Below are positions 19,872-22,428 of a stretch of 22,428 nt of DNA, piece after piece (position 1 is the first letter of the stretch; every line of letters begins with the position of its first letter). The DNA comes from Smittium culicis. Its lineage: Eukaryota > Kickxellomycota > Harpellomycetes > Harpellales > Legeriomycetaceae. The DNA lies in contig LSSN01000313.1 in NCBI GenBank assembly GCA_001970855.1, positions 1-22,428 on the forward strand, written 5' to 3'. The notes under the pieces were generated by a model. It worked only from the letters and a program-made list of their open reading frames with translations, did no database searches and was not told the DNA's origin. The translations under genes and the position numbers were made by a program.

Positions 19872-20069
19872 ATAAGCCTTTCAGGGGCGGTTGGCTATTT
19901 TGAAATACCAAAATTATCCAACCAAATGACAATATGATAAATTAATAGTTGATAATAATAAATTATTGGCTGAAAAATTAAGTATATCCAATAACAAATA
20001 TATATTATATGGCTTATCCTATTATGATTTTTAAATAAGTTAAAGAGTGTTGGCTTTGGAAAAAGATAA
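19872..20069 (+). mobile_element. family 1 MITE, old copy
   Basis: Forward copy of about 198 bp, recognised by GCCTTTCAGGGGCGGTTGGCT (cf. CCCTTTCACGGGCGGTAGACT) at the start and AAAGAGTGTTGGCTTTGG at the end. Both TTAA sites have mutated to ATAA or similar. Its divergence shows the family has been active over a long time. Confidence 0.55.
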
Positions 20070-20125
20070 AATATAATTGAATTTCTATTCTTAGAACAAA
20101 TAAATATGTTTATACTCGAAATCTA

Positions 20126-20323
20126 TTAACCCTTTTCCGCGCGGTAGACTATTTTTGATCTACAAAATATAGCTAACTGAATTCGTTAAAAATAATTTAA
20201 TTCCGAGGCTTTAAGAAGAATTGGTATATCGTAATATAACAGCAAATAGTAAATTTCATTATAAATCATAAACGAATCATAAATATGGTTTTTTTTAAAG
20301 AGTGTTGGATGGGAAAAGGTTAA
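20126..20323 (+). mobile_element. family 1 (TTAA, piggyBac-like) MITE, first of a tandem pair
   Basis: Well-preserved 198-bp forward copy. It starts TTAACCCTTTTCCGCGCGGT and ends GGATGGGAAAAGGTTAA. The last TTAA (20320-20323) is also the first TTAA of the next copy. Confidence 0.85.
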
Positions 20324-20516
20324 CTCTTTTACGGGCGGTAGACTGTTTTTGATCTACAAAATATATGCAACAGCTTTCAATTAAAATAATTCAATTCCGA
20401 GGCTTTAAGAAATGCTGGTTTTTTATTGAGTTATAGAGAATAGTAAATTTTATTATTAGTCAAAAACGAACCAATAAATTGATTTTTTCAAAGAGTATTG
20501 GACAGGAAAGGGTTAT
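20320..20516 (+). mobile_element. family 1 (TTAA, piggyBac-like) MITE, second of a tandem pair
   Basis: Forward 197-bp copy. It starts TTAACTCTTTTACGGGCGGT and ends GGACAGGAAAGGGTTAT, so the right TTAA has become TTAT. It shares the left TTAA with its neighbour. It lies about 430 bp upstream of the secreted-protein gene. Confidence 0.8.
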
Positions 20517-20949
20517 GGGACTTATCTTAGCGAATTTTATAAATAGACATGAAGTTATTTAATTTAGATTTTTTAATTACCGATAAAAATCTTTAGTATT
20601 GCCAAAAAATAGCCATATTTAAACTATTTTTAGTAGATTAAAAGATTATATTTTTTTAAATTGCTGTAATTAGTAATAAAATTATGCCAAGTATGTTTTG
20701 TATTAATGAATAAGAGATTGGTTTTATTTATTTTATTTTAAACTATTTTTTGACAGTAGAAAGTCACATAATTATTATAATTATTCATTATAAAAAGCCT
20801 TATAAACCCTTGAGATAAATCGTACACTTTAATTAACTACAATAGCATATCCTCAAAGTTGAACAAATAAAATCTGCACTCTTTAAAAAAAATTGCATTT
20901 ACCTATAAGTATTAAAATTATAACTCGTTAGGCAAAAGAATATCCTAAA
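20517..20949 (+). promoter_or_regulatory. upstream region of the secreted-protein gene
   Basis: AT-rich 433-bp interval between a MITE and the gene. TATAAAAAG at 20789-20797 and TATAAA at 20801-20806 are TATA-like and lie about 150 bases before the ATG. A further TATAAATA is at 20538-20545. The start context is CCTAAAATGC, with an A at -3. Core promoter position is inferred only from these words, which are common in AT-rich DNA. Confidence 0.3.
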
Positions 20950-21828
20950 ATGCATTTATTTAAATCTTTGCTGATTTTGGCTTCATTTGTCAGGGTATCG
21001 CTTACACAAGATGCAGATGAAAAAATTGAAGTATTAATCCCAGTTGGAAACTCGATTGGTGATTTGTTGGTCGTCAAAGCAACGGTACCGCTCCCAGACT
21101 TGGAGAAAGAAATGGAGGATCCTGATTACTCGCCTGTGCTATATTCAGAAACGAATATTACTGATATTGGCTGGAAATCCAACTTTATGGAAAGTCTAAA
21201 TAATACTGATGGTTTTCATCCTGGGGTAAATTGCATCAACTGTGACACTAATAACAGATCAGTAATGCGCATCTATCATTTTAATGGGTTTGGTTCATGT
21301 TCATATGGTTGGTGCAGATACCCTTACTCCCGCTGTTGGTATAATATCTGCGGAAGATATTGGTACCACTGTATTCCAGACTACTACAATCACAGACCAC
21401 AGAAAAAGCCATCAAAAACGTCGACTCAACTATCTAAAACCTCTTCGATTCAACCATCTACAACCTCTTCGATTCAGCCATCTACAACTTCATCAACTCA
21501 ACCATCTACAACCTCTTCGATTCAGCCATCTACAACTTCATCAACTCAACCATCTACAACCTCTTCGATTCAGCCATCTACAACTTCATCAACTCAACCA
21601 TCTACAACCTTGTCGACTCAACTATCTACAACCTTGTTGACTCAACTATCTACAACCTTGTCGACTCAAACATCTACAGCCTCATTGACTCAATCATCAA
21701 TCTCATCTGAAAGTCTACTTATCACCTCATCAACTATATCTGAAATCTTGTCTACCTCATCCATATTATCATCAACTTATTCATCGACATCATCTGATCG
21801 TACTTTATTTAGTCTTACTCCTGCGTGA
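20950..21828 (+). CDS. secreted Ser/Thr-rich repeat protein with seven-cysteine module
   Basis: A 292-aa protein, the only convincing gene here. Residues 1-19 form a signal peptide (MHLFKSLLILASFVRVSLT) with probable cleavage before or after Gln20. Residues 21-90 are acidic and hydrophilic, with N-glycosylation sequons at Asn69 and Asn84; a third is at Asn102. Residues 95-141 hold seven cysteines (95, 98, 117, 122, 129, 134, 141) among many Tyr and Trp, suggesting a small disulfide-bonded domain. Residues 158-253 are twelve octapeptides of the type SIQPSTTS, a likely O-glycosylated stalk. The rest is Ser/Thr-rich. This architecture is usual for wall or surface proteins and secreted effectors of fungi and other eukaryotes; I recognise no family. 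No intron is needed. No GPI-type hydrophobic tail precedes the stop, but one is hinted just after it. Confidence 0.85.
   Translation: MHLFKSLLILASFVRVSLTQDADEKIEVLIPVGNSIGDLLVVKATVPLPDLEKEMEDPDYSPVLYSETNITDIGWKSNFMESLNNTDGFHPGVNCINCDTNNRSVMRIYHFNGFGSCSYGWCRYPYSRCWYNICGRYWYHCIPDYYNHRPQKKPSKTSTQLSKTSSIQPSTTSSIQPSTTSSTQPSTTSSIQPSTTSSTQPSTTSSIQPSTTSSTQPSTTLSTQLSTTLLTQLSTTLSTQTSTASLTQSSISSESLLITSSTISEILSTSSILSSTYSSTSSDRTLFSLTPA
21421..21708 (+). repeat. 24-bp coding tandem repeat (12 units), with a 48-bp higher-order unit
   Basis: Twelve 24-bp units encode octapeptides at residues 158-253. In the middle (21469-21612) three 48-bp units, each two octapeptides (SIQPSTTS and STQPSTTS), are identical except for the last codon of the third. 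The outer units have drifted (Leu for Pro or Ser). The core therefore expanded recently and should vary in length between strains. Confidence 0.9.
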
Positions 21829-21857
21829 TTTTTATTGTTTTACTGCTTATAATTAAG

Positions 21858-21867
21858 AATAAATAAA
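21858..21867 (+). terminator. overlapping polyadenylation signals
   Basis: AATAAA occurs at 21858-21863 and again at 21862-21867, about 30-40 bases after the stop codon of the secreted-protein gene. The position is right for a cleavage and polyadenylation signal. Confidence 0.55.
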
Positions 21868-22322
21868 AAGCTTACTATTTCTTAAAAACTTAATTTGCAG
21901 GAAATACAAAAAAATTTATTATAAAATCTATTTATAAAAGATTTTAAATAAGAGATACTTGATTTTAAATTTCGTTTTTTTTATTCACTAATTTTTAAAT
22001 TATACACTGTTAATTCTCTCTCTCTTAGAAAAGTTTTTCTTGGGCGAGCCAATAGGATTAGAGAATCTATAAAATTTTATTTCTTATCTACTATTCACTT
22101 ATTCACATTTTTTTTACGCCCTTACTAAATAAAATTGACTATAACCATCGAACACGTAGTCTATCGACTTTATCTTATTAATCCAACTTTGCTGACCTTG
22201 CCAAGAGCTACATTTTGGTACAAGTTTGGTCTCTGTAGACAAAGTTTAACTATTGCAATTAAATTGTAAGTGCCCAAGATTGGTGCACGGTTTTAATTAG
22301 CCAAATCGAGAAAAAAAAAGTG
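21868..22322. other. intergenic region, somewhat GC-richer
   Basis: No open frame of note on either strand. The part from about 22120 onward has more mixed composition than the deserts to the left, as expected near genes. A CT-rich word (CTCTCTCTCTTAG) lies at 22015-22027. No tRNA or MITE copy was found. Confidence 0.45.
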
Positions 22323-22369
22323 CGCAAATCGCCGAATTTAATGAATTTGATTATTTCGACTAATTTGCG
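22323..22369. repeat. short inverted repeat CGCAAAT/ATTTGCG
   Basis: CGCAAAT at 22323-22329 is mirrored by ATTTGCG at 22363-22369, with a 33-base spacer. It sits directly before the CA(n) tract at the window end. It could be a paired factor-binding site of a downstream promoter, but the arms are only 7 bp. Confidence 0.35.
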
Positions 22370-22428
22370 ACACAAAAAAAAGCCTACACAAAAAAATTAC
22401 AAAAAAACAAAAGCACAAAAAAAAAAAC
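22369..22428 (+). promoter_or_regulatory. CA(n)-rich poly(dA) tract at the window edge
   Basis: Five clusters of C followed by 4-11 A (CACA8, CACA7, TACA7, ACA4, GCACA11) fill the last 60 bases. Poly(dA:dT) tracts of this kind often keep nucleosomes off eukaryotic promoters, so a gene may start just beyond the edge. An A-tail of a retroposon is the alternative. Confidence 0.3.

Noticed and set aside
21284..21640. 118-codon frame overlapping the secreted-protein gene
   Set aside because: It is the shifted reading of the 24-bp coding repeats (Leu-Gln-Pro strings) and lacks a signal peptide.
1..22428. CRISPR arrays, bacterial operons, viral genes
   Set aside because: No regularly spaced repeat-spacer structure, no ribosome-binding-site-led gene series and no viral protein motif was seen on either strand.

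Overview
The window looks like an AT-rich, gene-poor, repeat-rich piece of a eukaryotic nuclear genome, most likely a microbial eukaryote and possibly a fungus. The evidence is roughly 75-80% AT over long stretches, miniature inverted-repeat transposons, short retroposons with target-site duplications and A-tails, a eukaryotic-type transposase relic, and one intronless gene for a secreted Ser/Thr-rich protein with AATAAA signals behind it. I cannot name the species. No bacterial operon, CRISPR array, rRNA or intact tRNA gene is visible.

Left part (1 to about 13.8 kb): almost no coding potential. It holds a hairpin cluster (84-193), a short unassigned ORF (1301-1477), a 458-bp segment bounded by CAGGCGTGTG inverted repeats (2737-3194), a 10-bp-period array containing heat-shock-element-like sites (3744-3900) inside a possible solo LTR, a three-unit 17-bp tandem repeat (8097-8147), and a decayed minus-strand transposase reading frame (8586-9206) that resembles the KDZ/CxC-associated family. 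A perfect TTATAG hexamer array surrounds an assembly gap of 491 N (10184-10984).

Middle to right part (13.8-20.5 kb): a nested transposon cluster. Two MITE families dominate. Family 1 has nine copies of 197-203 bp, with TTAA at both ends and a TTAACCCTTTCCC-type terminus, which is the piggyBac signature. Family 2 is about 190 bp, TA-flanked, with a terminus around GAGGAGCGGAACTTTTT; two complete copies, one expanded copy and several fragments are seen. Two related A-tailed retroposons (142 and 640 bp, opposite strands) share both ends, and their 5' head resembles part of a tRNA. A possible non-autonomous hAT-like element (13952-15853) may be the host into which several of these inserted.

Right end (20.5-22.4 kb): the one convincing gene (20950-21828, +). 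It encodes a 292-aa secreted protein with a signal peptide, an aromatic seven-cysteine module and twelve octapeptide repeats rich in Ser/Thr. Its in-frame stop is followed by a short hydrophobic stretch, so a lost or read-through GPI-type tail is possible. The last 60 bases are a CA(n)-rich tract that may belong to the promoter of a gene beyond the window.

The only functional gene is the cell-surface or secreted protein. Everything else reads as heterochromatin-like accessory DNA shaped by transposons. Copy numbers, families and boundaries come from reading by eye, without alignment or database search.
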